64,000 bases of DNA from Faecalicatena orotica (GCF_003149245.1 NZ_QGDL01000007.1:62001-126000); one strand, 5' to 3'. Positions 35,527 to 44,842 are shown, numbered from the stretch's first letter. Numbers and translations: made by a program. Notes: a model not told the origin generated them from the letters alone.

Positions 35527-36519
35527 ATGAAAGCTGTTGCAAGTTTTGGCATCGTAAATGCCGACACAAGCGGACCAGGCGCCTTTTTAAGAGCTGCGAA
35601 ATGGTATTGGGATGAGATAACGGATATGTTTCCGGCCGCAGGTTTTTCATCTATCATGATTCCTATGGTTCCTAATACAGAGAACGTGTCAAGAAATGGT
35701 GCACCGATATGTACAGCATCAATCAGGACACGCTTTGGTTCGCCAAAGGGGTATCTGAGTTACTTAAATGACAAAGGTGTAGAAAATGTGGAAGCCATTA
35801 CCATTTCTGCCCAGAGCCAGTTTAATAGTCTTTTTGAGACAGGGCTCCCCATTGAGAAGTTTTTTGACGAGTTTTACGACCATGCGGCGGACACGGTAGA
35901 AGCCCTGCAGGAATTGAAAGGGAGCACGCTTCTTGTTTCACCGACACCGGGGATTGGCTTTTTGAATCAGACATTTAACGGTGATGAGAATCAGATAGAG
36001 AAGTTCCTTGCTGATGCTGCCCAATGTATGAACCGGATCGGCGCAAACTGCCGGAAGAACCAAATTAATCTTGCCATTCGCAATGAGTATTGGACGTTGA
36101 TGAGGGGCACCGGAATTGATGCGTTTATGAAAATAGTTGACAAGGAACTTGTATCCTATGCTCCGGACCCTGCACATCTGCACATTGCCGGTGCAGACCC
36201 TGATGCTTACTTTAAGAAGTATGCCGGGCAGGCAAAGGCAGTCTGCTTTACAGATACAAAATTCGTGGATGAGTCAGATGTATATAAGACGATTTCACCG
36301 GAATTCCCGCAGGACGGACGCCTGCAGAGGGTGTATTATGATCTGGGATTTGGGGACATGGATTTTGAGAAGCTTTACGCAATTCTCAAAGAAGCAGATT
36401 TTGACGGTCCGGTCATTCTGGATTCTAAATATTCCCTGGATATTCCAAAAGGAATACTCAGGATGAGAACATTCTGGAACAATCTTGAAAAAAATTACGC
36501 TGCGAAGGAGGTTCAGTAA
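35527..36519 (+). CDS. Xylose-isomerase-like TIM barrel (sugar isomerase/epimerase family), first of two adjacent
   Basis: A 330-aa protein of the AP-endonuclease-2/xylose isomerase-like superfamily. Fold clues are the initial strand SFGIVNADTSGPGA, IRNEYWTLM in the place of the usual metal Glu, DPAHLHIAG, VCFTDTKF and a late VILDSKYSL. The usual Glu/His metal ligands appear partly altered, so catalysis should not be assumed. It is the first gene of a likely operon with a second barrel overlapping by 1 nt (TAATG). Confidence 0.78.
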   Translation: MKAVASFGIVNADTSGPGAFLRAAKWYWDEITDMFPAAGFSSIMIPMVPNTENVSRNGAPICTASIRTRFGSPKGYLSYLNDKGVENVEAITISAQSQFNSLFETGLPIEKFFDEFYDHAADTVEALQELKGSTLLVSPTPGIGFLNQTFNGDENQIEKFLADAAQCMNRIGANCRKNQINLAIRNEYWTLMRGTGIDAFMKIVDKELVSYAPDPAHLHIAGADPDAYFKKYAGQAKAVCFTDTKFVDESDVYKTISPEFPQDGRLQRVYYDLGFGDMDFEKLYAILKEADFDGPVILDSKYSLDIPKGILRMRTFWNNLEKNYAAKEVQ

Positions 36520-37454
36520 TGGAAAACAGAAACATCAACTATACATACATGACTAATCTCTGGGGCAATATCAATTACAAACAGATTAATAATTTCAATG
36601 AATGGTATATGGGAGATTTTGGTTCAGCCTATTATTATCAGGATTGGGATAAGATCCTTCGGTATTTTGCCGGGGCAGGCTTCAAAGGAATTGAAATCAT
36701 GGTATTCTCGGTCCCAAGCATTGTGAATGCATTCGGGTCGATGAAGAACTTCAAAGAATTTGCTTTGGAGAGGGGAATCGAGAGAATTACAGGTATGTTT
36801 TCCCATCACGTAGGTTCTCAGGATAAGAGAAATCACCCGGACATCTTTGCATACGAACAGCAGGCGATTGATGCACTCGCAGAGTGCGGCGGTATTAATC
36901 TCATTGTACAGCCGGCAGGACAGTATTACGGAACAGGACCTCTTGATGAGGAAGGGTTAAAGAACGTTGCAGAGTGTATGAACACAGTGGGACGCATGTG
37001 TGCCGAGAAGGGGCTGGCTGTTTCCATTCACAATGAATTCTGGTGTGCAGTCAACAAATACGACCATGAGAAGTTTCTGGAAATGACAGATCCTAATTAT
37101 GTTTACTACTGCCTCGATACAGCCCAGGTAGCGATTATGGGCAAGGACATCCTGCATTTTTATGATACATATCATGACAGGGTTCAGTATTTCCATATCA
37201 AAGATACAACCTATGTAAACGCTCCGGATGAGAAACGCTTTGGGGCGGGAGCGGAATTCGATGAGCAGGGAGCCAGATGGTTCTGGGAGCCGGGCGGTGG
37301 TGTGCTTGATTTCAAGGGATTGTGGGAACTTATGAAAAAGCATAATCACAAAGGCTGGATTGGAATCGAGTCAGATGGAACACCGGACCCGTTGGCAACC
37401 ATCCTGCTGACAAAGAATTATATCGACACAGTCCTTGATCCGATATACAAATAA
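36519..37454 (+). CDS. Xylose-isomerase-like TIM barrel, second of two adjacent
   Basis: A 311-aa barrel with recognisable ligands: Glu in IHNEFWCAVN, Asp in CLDTAQVAIMG, His in QYFHIKDTTY, and a final Glu in GWIGIESDGTPD. This Glu-Asp-His-Glu set is the usual divalent-metal site for isomerases, epimerases and C-glycoside-cleaving relatives. It starts on the stop codon of the previous gene. Two different barrels in tandem suggest a heteromer or two successive isomerisations. Confidence 0.82.
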   Translation: MENRNINYTYMTNLWGNINYKQINNFNEWYMGDFGSAYYYQDWDKILRYFAGAGFKGIEIMVFSVPSIVNAFGSMKNFKEFALERGIERITGMFSHHVGSQDKRNHPDIFAYEQQAIDALAECGGINLIVQPAGQYYGTGPLDEEGLKNVAECMNTVGRMCAEKGLAVSIHNEFWCAVNKYDHEKFLEMTDPNYVYYCLDTAQVAIMGKDILHFYDTYHDRVQYFHIKDTTYVNAPDEKRFGAGAEFDEQGARWFWEPGGGVLDFKGLWELMKKHNHKGWIGIESDGTPDPLATILLTKNYIDTVLDPIYK

Positions 37455-37537
37455 AATTAAATCAAACAAAAAAAGAAACACCTGTTCATTATTTTGAACA
37501 GAAATATAAAATAAATGATTTTCAGGAGGAAGAAAAA

Positions 37538-38029
37538 ATGGATACACAGTTCGCAAAATTTTTACAGATTGGAATTATCGTTGAGAATGTGGAGGAAACA
37601 ATCAAACACTATGAGGAATACGGCGTAGGTCCGTGGAGAGTCAGCCCGTTAGATTCCAATGAGTTCCCGGATTTCTCTATGAACGGAACAAAGGACAGAC
37701 TTCAGACAATTATGGCATTCTGTGACTGCTGGGGATTCGAAATCGAATTGATCCAGCCAATCAGCGAAAGCCCATATAAAACATGGTTAGACGAGCATGG
37801 CCCGGGGATGCACCACATTGCACTGATTACAAGAGACAGTTTTGGCGAAGTGATTGAGCAGCACAAGAAACTTACAGGAAGAGATCCTTGGCTTTTATGT
37901 AAAGATCCTCAGATCGGAATGGAATTTGCGTATCTTGACCTCCACAAGGAATTGGGATTATACCTCGAAGTATACAATGAGGACAAGAAGGGCGGCCTCG
38001 ACGCTAACTTCAAGCTGCCGGAAGAATAG
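37538..38029 (+). CDS. VOC-family (glyoxalase-fold) protein
   Basis: A 163-aa vicinal-oxygen-chelate protein. Typical blocks are FLQIGIIVENVEETIKHYEE, the mid Glu in FEIELIQP, GMHHIALITRD with a metal-type His, and GLYLEVYNED with a Glu. The first ligand place has Gln instead of His. Relatives include methylmalonyl-CoA epimerase and lactoylglutathione lyase. It may epimerise or hydrate an acidic C-H next to a carbonyl. AGGAGGAAG lies upstream of the ATG at 37538. Confidence 0.82.
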   Translation: MDTQFAKFLQIGIIVENVEETIKHYEEYGVGPWRVSPLDSNEFPDFSMNGTKDRLQTIMAFCDCWGFEIELIQPISESPYKTWLDEHGPGMHHIALITRDSFGEVIEQHKKLTGRDPWLLCKDPQIGMEFAYLDLHKELGLYLEVYNEDKKGGLDANFKLPEE

Positions 38030-38055
38030 AACGTGATAAGGGAGGAAATGAGAAA

Positions 38056-39021
38056 ATGGAATATGTAAAGTTTGACGGAATAGAAAAAAAGGTAAGTAAG
38101 TTTTTTATGGGAACATTCGGAATGTTCCCGGATAATAAAGAAAAACATTTTCAGACATTAGATGCGGCATATGATCTTGGAATCACGGCAATTGATACTG
38201 CCAGGGCATATGATTCTGAGCCGACAGTCGGGGAATGGATCCAGTCCCGCGGAGTACGCGAGAATATTGTGCTTCTTTCAAAGGGAGCACATCCTACAGA
38301 CTACCGTGAAAGAGTGACACCGTACGATATTGACTCTGACCTTGCGGAAACACTGGCAGAGCTTCAGACAGATTATCTTGATATTTATCTGCTTCACAGA
38401 GATAACACAAAGCTTCCGGTCGGACCGATCGTGGAGAAGCTCAACGAACATAAAGCAGCAGGCAGGATCAAAATTTTCGGGGGATCTAACTGGACCCATG
38501 AGCGTCTGGAAGAGGCAAATGAATATGCTTATGCACACAATCTCACGCCGATGTCAGTCTCCTCTCCAAACTTCAGCCTGGCTGAGCAGGTGAAGAACCC
38601 GTTCGCACCGGGATGTGTTACTATCGCAGGCAATAAAAATGCAGACGCACAGGAGTGGTATACAAAGAATCAGATGCCGGTACTGGCATATTCTTCACTG
38701 GCAAGAGGTTTATTCTCAGGAAGAATTACAAGAGAACTGCTTGCAAACGATCCGGAGAGCATTGATATGTTCTGCCGCATCGGATACTGCTATGAAGAGA
38801 ACTTCGTAAGACTTGACCGCTGCAAGGAAATTGCGGAAGAAAAGGGATGCTCCATTCCACAGGTAGCGATGGCTTACGTACTCGACAGCCCGCTCAATGC
38901 GTTCCCGATCATCGGGGCTGCAAACAGAAGCGAGATTGAGTCTTCACTCGGTGCTCTGGATGTGAAGCTGACTCCTTCAGAGGTTCTTTACCTTGAGCTT
39001 AAGACAGATGATAGAAAATAA
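38056..39021 (+). CDS. Aldo/keto reductase
   Basis: A 321-aa NAD(P)H-dependent reductase. The tetrad is visible: Asp and Tyr in IDTARAYDSEP, Lys in VLLSKGAH, His in IYLLHRDN. Cofactor-binding features include GGSNWTHERL and FPIIGAANRSEIESS. It reduces a sugar or small aldehyde/ketone. It follows the VOC gene by 26 bp in the TIM-barrel operon. Confidence 0.88.
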   Translation: MEYVKFDGIEKKVSKFFMGTFGMFPDNKEKHFQTLDAAYDLGITAIDTARAYDSEPTVGEWIQSRGVRENIVLLSKGAHPTDYRERVTPYDIDSDLAETLAELQTDYLDIYLLHRDNTKLPVGPIVEKLNEHKAAGRIKIFGGSNWTHERLEEANEYAYAHNLTPMSVSSPNFSLAEQVKNPFAPGCVTIAGNKNADAQEWYTKNQMPVLAYSSLARGLFSGRITRELLANDPESIDMFCRIGYCYEENFVRLDRCKEIAEEKGCSIPQVAMAYVLDSPLNAFPIIGAANRSEIESSLGALDVKLTPSEVLYLELKTDDRK

Positions 39022-39040
39022 GCAGGGCCTGTGTTAAAAT

Positions 39041-39056
39041 AGTATTTAGTAATACT
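39041..39056. promoter_or_regulatory. Inverted repeat upstream of ROK regulator
   Basis: AGTATT-TAGT-AATACT lies 36 bp upstream of the ROK-family gene. It is a possible autoregulatory site; the evidence is only symmetry and position. Confidence 0.35.
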
Positions 39057-39091
39057 TTAAAAAACTATAAAAGAAAGACGGTAGATGAAAT

Positions 39092-40291
39092 ATGAAAGTT
39101 GCTAATACTATGGAAATACGTTTACAGAATGCGTTTTATATCATCAATGAAATTGAATGTAACCCGGGGATCACGAATACGGAGATTGCTCAAAAAAGAG
39201 GATTAAGTGTACCAACGATATCAAATATCATGAACATCCTGAAGGGCAGTGATATCGTAATGACAACAGGGACAGGAGAATCTTCCGGAGGAAGAAGACC
39301 TGTTCAGCTGTCTTTGAACCCCGAATACCAGTATTCCATCGGAGTAAGCATCGCAAGGCATACGGTATACGTGTTATTGATTGATTTTGAAGGCCATATC
39401 CATGAAAAGGAAAAGCATTATATCCAGTTTGTAGAAAACGAGGAATACTGGCGCCAGATTGACAGTCTGATTAAAGGGATGCAGGAAAGGGCGCCGATCC
39501 CATGTGGAGTGGGACTTGCGTTACCCGGTTTTGTGGATTATGAACAAAAAGTTATTTCCGATACCTATACTCTGGGGGTGCCTGAGGTATCCCTCGAGAG
39601 TATATTCCGGATTCTTGGGGAGCATGTGGCAATAGGGGATTCCTGCAGACTGGCAGCGATGGCACAGGTGTTTGCAAATACGAACGTTGAGGACAATTTT
39701 TTTATCCTGCTAAGCAGGCGTGTAAGCGGGATTTTGATTCACGACAGAAGTATTTTTAATTTGAAAGTTTCAAGTCTGGATATCGGTTCCATGATTATAG
39801 AACCGGATAAGAAGAAGCTGACATATGAGTCGTCAGGCAGTCTTTTAGGGTTATGCTCCGCAAGTACGATCATTGAAATACTTAAGAAAAATTTTCCGAT
39901 CAGCAGCTACGAGGAATTGTTTGAAGAAATTGATAAAGGCAGCCTTGTATATGAAAAGCTCTGGGATTCTTATCTGCACCATCTGGCGATAGCAATATAT
40001 AATATCTATGCTATTTTTAAAGTGGATATTGTAATCGGCGGGGAAATGGCAAAGTATATTGAACCATACACAGAGAAGTTAAACGATTTTATCAGTGCCC
40101 TGTCACCCGAGAGCGGCCAGACAATCAGAATCCACTGCAGTATATACGGGGATTATGATGATGCATACGGCGCGGCATTGGAAACAAGGTCACTCTGCCT
40201 GCATAAAATGCTTCCGGAATTATTTAAGAACTCAGTAGCCGCGGTGCCTGCCCGGAAAAAAGATGGAAAAAGAAAGAGCGTAAAAAAATAG
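39092..40291 (+). CDS. ROK-family transcriptional regulator
   Basis: A 399-aa NagC/XylR-type regulator. The N-terminal winged HTH contains NPGITNTEIAQKRGLSVPTI. The ROK domain (about 80-390) includes GVGLALPGFVDYEQ and VDIVIGGEMAKYIEP. The standard kinase DxGxT loop is replaced by SIGVSIARHTVYVLL, and a zinc-binding Cys cluster is not evident. That fits a ligand-sensing repressor, not a sugar kinase. It is placed between two catabolic sub-operons. Confidence 0.87.
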   Translation: MKVANTMEIRLQNAFYIINEIECNPGITNTEIAQKRGLSVPTISNIMNILKGSDIVMTTGTGESSGGRRPVQLSLNPEYQYSIGVSIARHTVYVLLIDFEGHIHEKEKHYIQFVENEEYWRQIDSLIKGMQERAPIPCGVGLALPGFVDYEQKVISDTYTLGVPEVSLESIFRILGEHVAIGDSCRLAAMAQVFANTNVEDNFFILLSRRVSGILIHDRSIFNLKVSSLDIGSMIIEPDKKKLTYESSGSLLGLCSASTIIEILKKNFPISSYEELFEEIDKGSLVYEKLWDSYLHHLAIAIYNIYAIFKVDIVIGGEMAKYIEPYTEKLNDFISALSPESGQTIRIHCSIYGDYDDAYGAALETRSLCLHKMLPELFKNSVAAVPARKKDGKRKSVKK

Positions 40292-40378
40292 AATATAGAA
40301 TGTTATTCATCAGAAGTGAAGGAAGGGTTACTGTGTATACCGCAGGGGGTAAACAGTAATCAGGAAGGAGCAGTAGAT

Positions 40379-41662
40379 ATGGTAGAGGGAAAACTTGGCA
40401 AGTATGCCCGCAGTGTTTCCATTATTGGGATTGGTGCAACCCCATTTTGTAATATAGATGAAGACCCGGACATGAAAGGGCTGACAGAAGGAGAGTTTTT
40501 CGGTCATGCTGCACTGATGGCGATGGAAGATGCCGGATTAGAGCCGAGAGATGTTGATTATTTTTATCACGGATCAGCAAATCCTAAGTTCTTTAATTTC
40601 GCAGCAACGCCAAATATGCAGGTTGCAGAGTGGTTCGGGATGCGGGGGAAAGGATCGGTTCATCATTCTGAAGCATGCTGTTCAGGTTATGTAGGGCTGG
40701 AAGAAGCCGTGAAAGATGTGGCGAGCGGTGCACATGATATTGTGTTAACCGGCTGTGTTGAAATGGCATGCGGCCTGCCTGTGATGGGTAAGCCTGCCCA
40801 TATACGCAGAACGATAACGACAGAGGATGTAATCCCGGATCTGGAAGCCATTATGGACCGTGCATATACGCGTGCGTTAGGCGGCGGGCATATCGGCCAG
40901 GATGACTGGATGGATCTGTATCGGGACGAATATGGCCTGACAGAGACGCAGATTGACGACGTCCTCAATACGATGTCCTATCATGGAAGAAGGGCGGCTG
41001 CGCTGAATCCATTGGCAATGCTCCGCACTCCGTTCGAGGAAATCGCAAAACAGTATGGTTTTGATGATCCTATGGAATATCTGCGGTCACCTTTTAATCC
41101 TAAGACAACACAGTACCTCAGAGTTACAGGAAACGCACCAAGTGCGGACGGCGCTGCGTGTGTCATTGTATGCCCGACAGAGATGGCATCGAAGTTTAAG
41201 CAGAAACCGATAGAAGTCCTGGGCATTGGCGCGTCCTGTCTGGAATTAATGCAGCCGCATAATGAGATGGAGATTACCAAAGAGGCAGCACGTCAGGTAT
41301 ATGAGACAACTGGATTGACACCGGAAGATATAGACCTTCTTCTTGTGAACGATTTTGTACTTTGTTCACAGCTCTTAGCAGCCGAGGAAGTAGGTTACCT
41401 GCCAAAAGGAGAAGGCTGGAAATGGGTAATGGAAGGGCGTACTGCATTTGACGGGGACCGCCCGATTAATCCGCATGGAGGACGCACATCCTATGGACAT
41501 GCTTATGGCGCATCCGGAATGGCAGATGTTTACGAGGCAGTTCTTCAGCTCCGCGGCCAGGCAGGCTCACATCAGGTCAAGAATCAGCCAAAGACGGCAA
41601 TGCTCCGTGGTTTCGGCGGCGGACAGAACTGTCGTATTCCTATTCTTAGAACAGTGGATTAG
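40379..41662 (+). CDS. Thiolase-superfamily enzyme, copy 2
   Basis: A 427-aa paralogue of the 25938 protein, aligned end to end. Nucleophile Cys100 is in HSEACCSGYVGLEEA, Asn324 in VNDF and His374 in TSYGHAYGASGM. As in copy 1, the second thiolase Cys is missing (RGFGGGQN). Both proteins share unusual blocks such as AAEEVGYLPKGEGWK, suggesting a distinct subfamily. The ATG at 40379 has AGGAAGGAG upstream. The in-frame start at 40316 is not supported by conservation. Confidence 0.88.
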   Translation: MVEGKLGKYARSVSIIGIGATPFCNIDEDPDMKGLTEGEFFGHAALMAMEDAGLEPRDVDYFYHGSANPKFFNFAATPNMQVAEWFGMRGKGSVHHSEACCSGYVGLEEAVKDVASGAHDIVLTGCVEMACGLPVMGKPAHIRRTITTEDVIPDLEAIMDRAYTRALGGGHIGQDDWMDLYRDEYGLTETQIDDVLNTMSYHGRRAAALNPLAMLRTPFEEIAKQYGFDDPMEYLRSPFNPKTTQYLRVTGNAPSADGAACVIVCPTEMASKFKQKPIEVLGIGASCLELMQPHNEMEITKEAARQVYETTGLTPEDIDLLLVNDFVLCSQLLAAEEVGYLPKGEGWKWVMEGRTAFDGDRPINPHGGRTSYGHAYGASGMADVYEAVLQLRGQAGSHQVKNQPKTAMLRGFGGGQNCRIPILRTVD

Positions 41663-41674
41663 GGGGGAAAGACG

Positions 41675-42088
41675 TTGAAAATAGAAAAAATTGTAGAAAA
41701 ATTCTATCAGGGTTTAGCGGAACATAAGCTTTACGGACGTAAATGCAAAGAGTGCGGTGCAATCGAGTATCCGCCGAGATATGCATGTAATACATGTGGA
41801 TATCATGAAACGGAATGGGTGGAACTATCCGGGAAGGGAAAATTCCACAGTATGATTTTACCGTCCACTCTAAATGCAGACCCCTGGAATGCCAGCCTTG
41901 GTACATATGGGTATGGACTTATCGAATTGGAAGAAGGGGTTATGTTTAATGCTACGGTTTTCGGCATAAGCAAGAAAAAAGCAAAGAAATTAAGACCGCT
42001 GCTGCCTTTGCCGGTACATCCGCTTTTTGTAGAGAAGGATGGAGTGACAGTCGTATTTTTTGAGCTGGACGAAGTAGAAGAGGGGTAG
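41675..42088 (+). CDS. DUF35 zinc-ribbon/OB-fold thiolase partner, copy 2
   Basis: A 137-aa protein with CKECGAIEYPPRYACNTCGY, the same four-Cys ribbon as copy 1, and an OB-fold starting LSGKGKFHSMILPS. It starts with TTG at 41675 after GGGGGAAAG, 12 bp behind the thiolase stop. The strict pairing of each thiolase with its DUF35 gene in both loci supports an obligate complex. Confidence 0.87.
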   Translation: MKIEKIVEKFYQGLAEHKLYGRKCKECGAIEYPPRYACNTCGYHETEWVELSGKGKFHSMILPSTLNADPWNASLGTYGYGLIELEEGVMFNATVFGISKKKAKKLRPLLPLPVHPLFVEKDGVTVVFFELDEVEEG

Positions 42089-42118
42089 AGAACAAGGGGG
42101 ACTTGTGAACGGGTGGGG

Positions 42119-42460
42119 ACGCCTGCCGTGGAGGTTGACGGGGTGCGTGAGGGCGGCATATATCCTATGGAAAATGCTGACCGTTATGCTAAGCAGCAGT
42201 AAGAGGAAACACGCACAATCTGCCGGCACCATACGCATTCACCGCCTAATCTGATGATTAGGCGGCTCAGGCGTATTCAAAAGTTAATTTGGAAATTAAC
42301 TTTTGTCCGGCAGATTGTGCGTGTTTCCTCTAACTGCTGCTAAAGCTTACTAAAAGCATTTGCCATAGGATATATGCCATCCTTACGCGCCCCGTCAACT
42401 TCCACGGCAGGCTGGTTCCTCCAGTCAGCAGGAAAGTCTTGTTCTCTGGAGGAACCCTTA
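42119..42460 (+). repeat. Large cruciform-type palindromic element C
   Basis: The outer arms 42121-42178 and 42355-42412 pair over 58 bp with few mismatches. The inner stem pairs 42188-42226 with 42307-42346. Inside are two perfect hairpins, CCGCCTAATC/GATTAGGCGG (42242-42265) and AAAAGTTAATTT/AAATTAACTTTT (42279-42304). The tail (42414-42456) forms an 11-bp hairpin, GGTTCCTCCAG/CTGGAGGAACC, around CAGCAGGAAAGTC. It begins about 30 bp after the DUF35 gene. The remaining 140 bp to the next gene are AT-rich. Confidence 0.85.
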
Positions 42461-42600
42461 AGCTCAAGCGCAGTGGATGTGTATTGGCTATGCGGATTGT
42501 ATAGAAGGCTATTTAAATGATCCTTTAATAAAATGTATTGATATAAAAAAACGTATTATGTTGCAATTAATTAAATATTATAAAATGGAGGTAAAATGTT

Positions 42601-43593
42601 ATGGCAAGACCGGTTACGTTGATGACGGCACAGTGGGCGGATATCCCTTTTGAAGAGATGTGTGTGTTAGCAAAGAAGATGGGATATGACGGATTAGAGA
42701 TTGCATGTTGGGGAAGTCATATTGACATTAACCGTGCAGTGGAAGACCCGGACTATGTGGAATGGATTTTAAACACATTGAAGGAAAACGGACTTATCTG
42801 CAAGGCAATCGCTGTTCATACAATAGGACAGTGCGTCGGAGATTATGATGATCCGAGACTTGATAATTTTGCACCGGCCGAGCTGGCCGGAAAACCGGAT
42901 GAGATTCGTGCATGGGCAGTTAAGACGATGCTTAATGCACCGAAAGTAGCTAAGATGATGGGCGTTCATATTATCACGGGATTTGTGGGATCACCAATCT
43001 GGAAATATCTTTACTCTTTCCCACAGACAACTGAAAAGATGATCGAGGACGGATATCAGGAAATCTATGATTTATGGAAACCTATCATGGATGAGTGTAA
43101 GAAGTATGATGTGAAGTTTGCGCTCGAGGTACATCCGGGAGAAATTGCATTTGATTATTATTCAACAAAGAGATTACTGGAGAAATTCGCTGACTGTCCG
43201 GAATTCGGAATCAATTTCGATCCGAGCCACTTGATCTGGCAGGGCGTTACACCACATGTATTCTTAAATGATTTTATTGACCGTGTATATCATGTACATA
43301 TGAAGGATGCAGCCGTTACATTAGACGGCAAGAGCGGACTGCTTGGTTCCCACATCGACTTCGGCGATCTGCGCAGAGGATGGAATTTCCGTTCTTTAGG
43401 TCATGGAGATGTAAACTTCGAAGATATTATACGTGTGCTTAACGCATATAACTATCAGGGACCGCTTTCTGTAGAGTGGGAAGACTCAGGTATGGAAAGA
43501 GTTTATGGTGCTACAGAAGCAGCGGAGTTTGTCCGGAAAGTAGATTTTGCACCTTCAGATGTTGCTTTCGATGCAGCGATTGCTAATAAATAG
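42601..43593 (+). CDS. Xylose-isomerase-like TIM barrel (YcjR/C-glycoside-deglycosidase-like)
   Basis: A 330-aa metal-dependent barrel with a complete ligand set: Glu in FALEVHPGE, Asp in NFDPSHLIWQG, His in VYHVHMKDAAV, Glu in LSVEWEDSGM. Length and blocks resemble 3-dehydro-glycoside 4-epimerase (YcjR) and the catalytic subunit of C-glycoside deglycosidases. The small DUF6379 partner of the latter was not seen. It is paired with a Gfo/Idh enzyme 18 bp downstream, the usual oxidise-then-isomerise/eliminate pairing. AAAATGGAGGT is the ribosome site. Confidence 0.87.
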   Translation: MARPVTLMTAQWADIPFEEMCVLAKKMGYDGLEIACWGSHIDINRAVEDPDYVEWILNTLKENGLICKAIAVHTIGQCVGDYDDPRLDNFAPAELAGKPDEIRAWAVKTMLNAPKVAKMMGVHIITGFVGSPIWKYLYSFPQTTEKMIEDGYQEIYDLWKPIMDECKKYDVKFALEVHPGEIAFDYYSTKRLLEKFADCPEFGINFDPSHLIWQGVTPHVFLNDFIDRVYHVHMKDAAVTLDGKSGLLGSHIDFGDLRRGWNFRSLGHGDVNFEDIIRVLNAYNYQGPLSVEWEDSGMERVYGATEAAEFVRKVDFAPSDVAFDAAIANK

Positions 43594-43611
43594 CGGTGAA
43601 GGAGGTTAAGG

Positions 43612-44760
43612 ATGAAGAAAACATTAAGCTATGGAATGGTAGGAGGCAGCCTCACAGCTTTTATAGGGGGCGTGCACAGAGTCGGTGTTGATTTTGACGG
43701 GAGAGCCTTTTTAAAGGCTGGATGCTTCAGCCAGAATGAGGCTAAGAATAAAGAATGTGCAGAGTTTTATCAGGTAGATGATGAACGTACTTATAAGAAT
43801 TTTCATGAGATGGCTGAAAAAGAAGGCTCGCGGGAAGACGGAATCGACTTCGTGACGATAACGGCTCCGAATGATGTTCATTATGAAGCAGCAAAAGCAT
43901 TCCTTGAGAATGGAATCCACGTACTCTGCGAAAAACCTCTTTGTTTTGAGATCGGACAGGCAGAAGAACTGAAAAAAATTGCGGAAGAGAAAAACCTTCT
44001 GTTCTGTGTGAACTATTCTTACTCAGGCAATGCAATGGTGAAGGAAGCGAGAGAATTGATTACAAGCGGATACATCGGTGACGTGATCAATGTAAACGCA
44101 GAATACCTTCAGGAATATCTGGTTGATGATATCGGTGCCGGAGACCAGGTGATGGTAAAGCTTTCTTCATGGAGAAAAGATCCTGCCGTGGCAGGTATTT
44201 CAAACTGTGTGGGTGATATTGGAACACATATCGAAAATACAGTAAGCTATATGACCGGATTAAAGTTAAAGAGAGTTGCGGCAAAACTGGATTACTGGGG
44301 ACAGCCGCTGGACCTGAATGCAAACATTCTTGTTGAGTTTGAAAATGGTGCACATGGTGTATTCTGTTCATCACAGGTATGCGTAGGTCATATGAACGGC
44401 CTTGTAGTGAGAATTTTCGGGACAAAGGGTGCAATCGAATGGGTTCAGGAGAATCCGAATATTCTTTATGTGACCCTGAAAGGACAGCCGACACAGATTT
44501 ACAACCGTGGTATGGGATATGTCACAGAGCGCACAGCCGAAGTCAGCAGAATTCCGTCCGGCCACCCGGAAGGATTGTACGTAGCATTTGCTAATATTTA
44601 CAGAGTCTGGATTTCCAGTATCCTGAAGTTGAAAAACGGTGAGGAACTGAGCGGTTATGACTATGATTTCCCGTCTATAGATGATGGAATTGAAGGCGTT
44701 AAGTTTATTCAGGCTTGTGTGAAAAGCAGTAAAAATGACGCCGTATGGACAGAAGTATAA
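43612..44760 (+). CDS. Gfo/Idh/MocA-family oxidoreductase (large form)
   Basis: A 382-aa dehydrogenase. The N-terminal GMVGGSLTAFIGGVH is a Rossmann variant, the Lys motif is VLCEKPLCF, and the region CVGDIGTHIENTV carries the likely catalytic Asp/His pair. It is the long form seen in C3-oxidising glycoside dehydrogenases next to TIM barrels. It probably makes a 3-keto-glycoside for the 42601 enzyme. GGAGG precedes the ATG. Confidence 0.88.
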   Translation: MKKTLSYGMVGGSLTAFIGGVHRVGVDFDGRAFLKAGCFSQNEAKNKECAEFYQVDDERTYKNFHEMAEKEGSREDGIDFVTITAPNDVHYEAAKAFLENGIHVLCEKPLCFEIGQAEELKKIAEEKNLLFCVNYSYSGNAMVKEARELITSGYIGDVINVNAEYLQEYLVDDIGAGDQVMVKLSSWRKDPAVAGISNCVGDIGTHIENTVSYMTGLKLKRVAAKLDYWGQPLDLNANILVEFENGAHGVFCSSQVCVGHMNGLVVRIFGTKGAIEWVQENPNILYVTLKGQPTQIYNRGMGYVTERTAEVSRIPSGHPEGLYVAFANIYRVWISSILKLKNGEELSGYDYDFPSIDDGIEGVKFIQACVKSSKNDAVWTEV

Positions 44761-44783
44761 TGTAACAGTAACAACAGTACAGG

Positions 44784-44812
44784 AAGGTCTGCGTATTTAC
44801 TGCGCAGACCTT
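44784..44812 (+). other. Intercistronic hairpin between Gfo/Idh and ThuA-like genes
   Basis: AGGTCTGCG and CGCAGACCT form a stem around TATTTACTG. No clear T-run follows, so read-through to the ThuA-like gene is likely. It may stabilise the upstream mRNA end. Confidence 0.5.
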
Positions 44813-44842
44813 ACAAATTTCTGAAAACAAAAAGGAGCAGCC

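Noticed and set aside
39092-40291. ROK protein as a sugar kinase
   Set aside because: It has an N-terminal winged HTH and lacks the DxGxT phosphate loop, so it was called a regulator.
42601-44760. Bona fide C-glycoside deglycosidase (DgpABC-like) locus
   Set aside because: The catalytic barrel and Gfo/Idh types fit, but no small DUF6379 subunit was found in the window, so the specific call is not supported.
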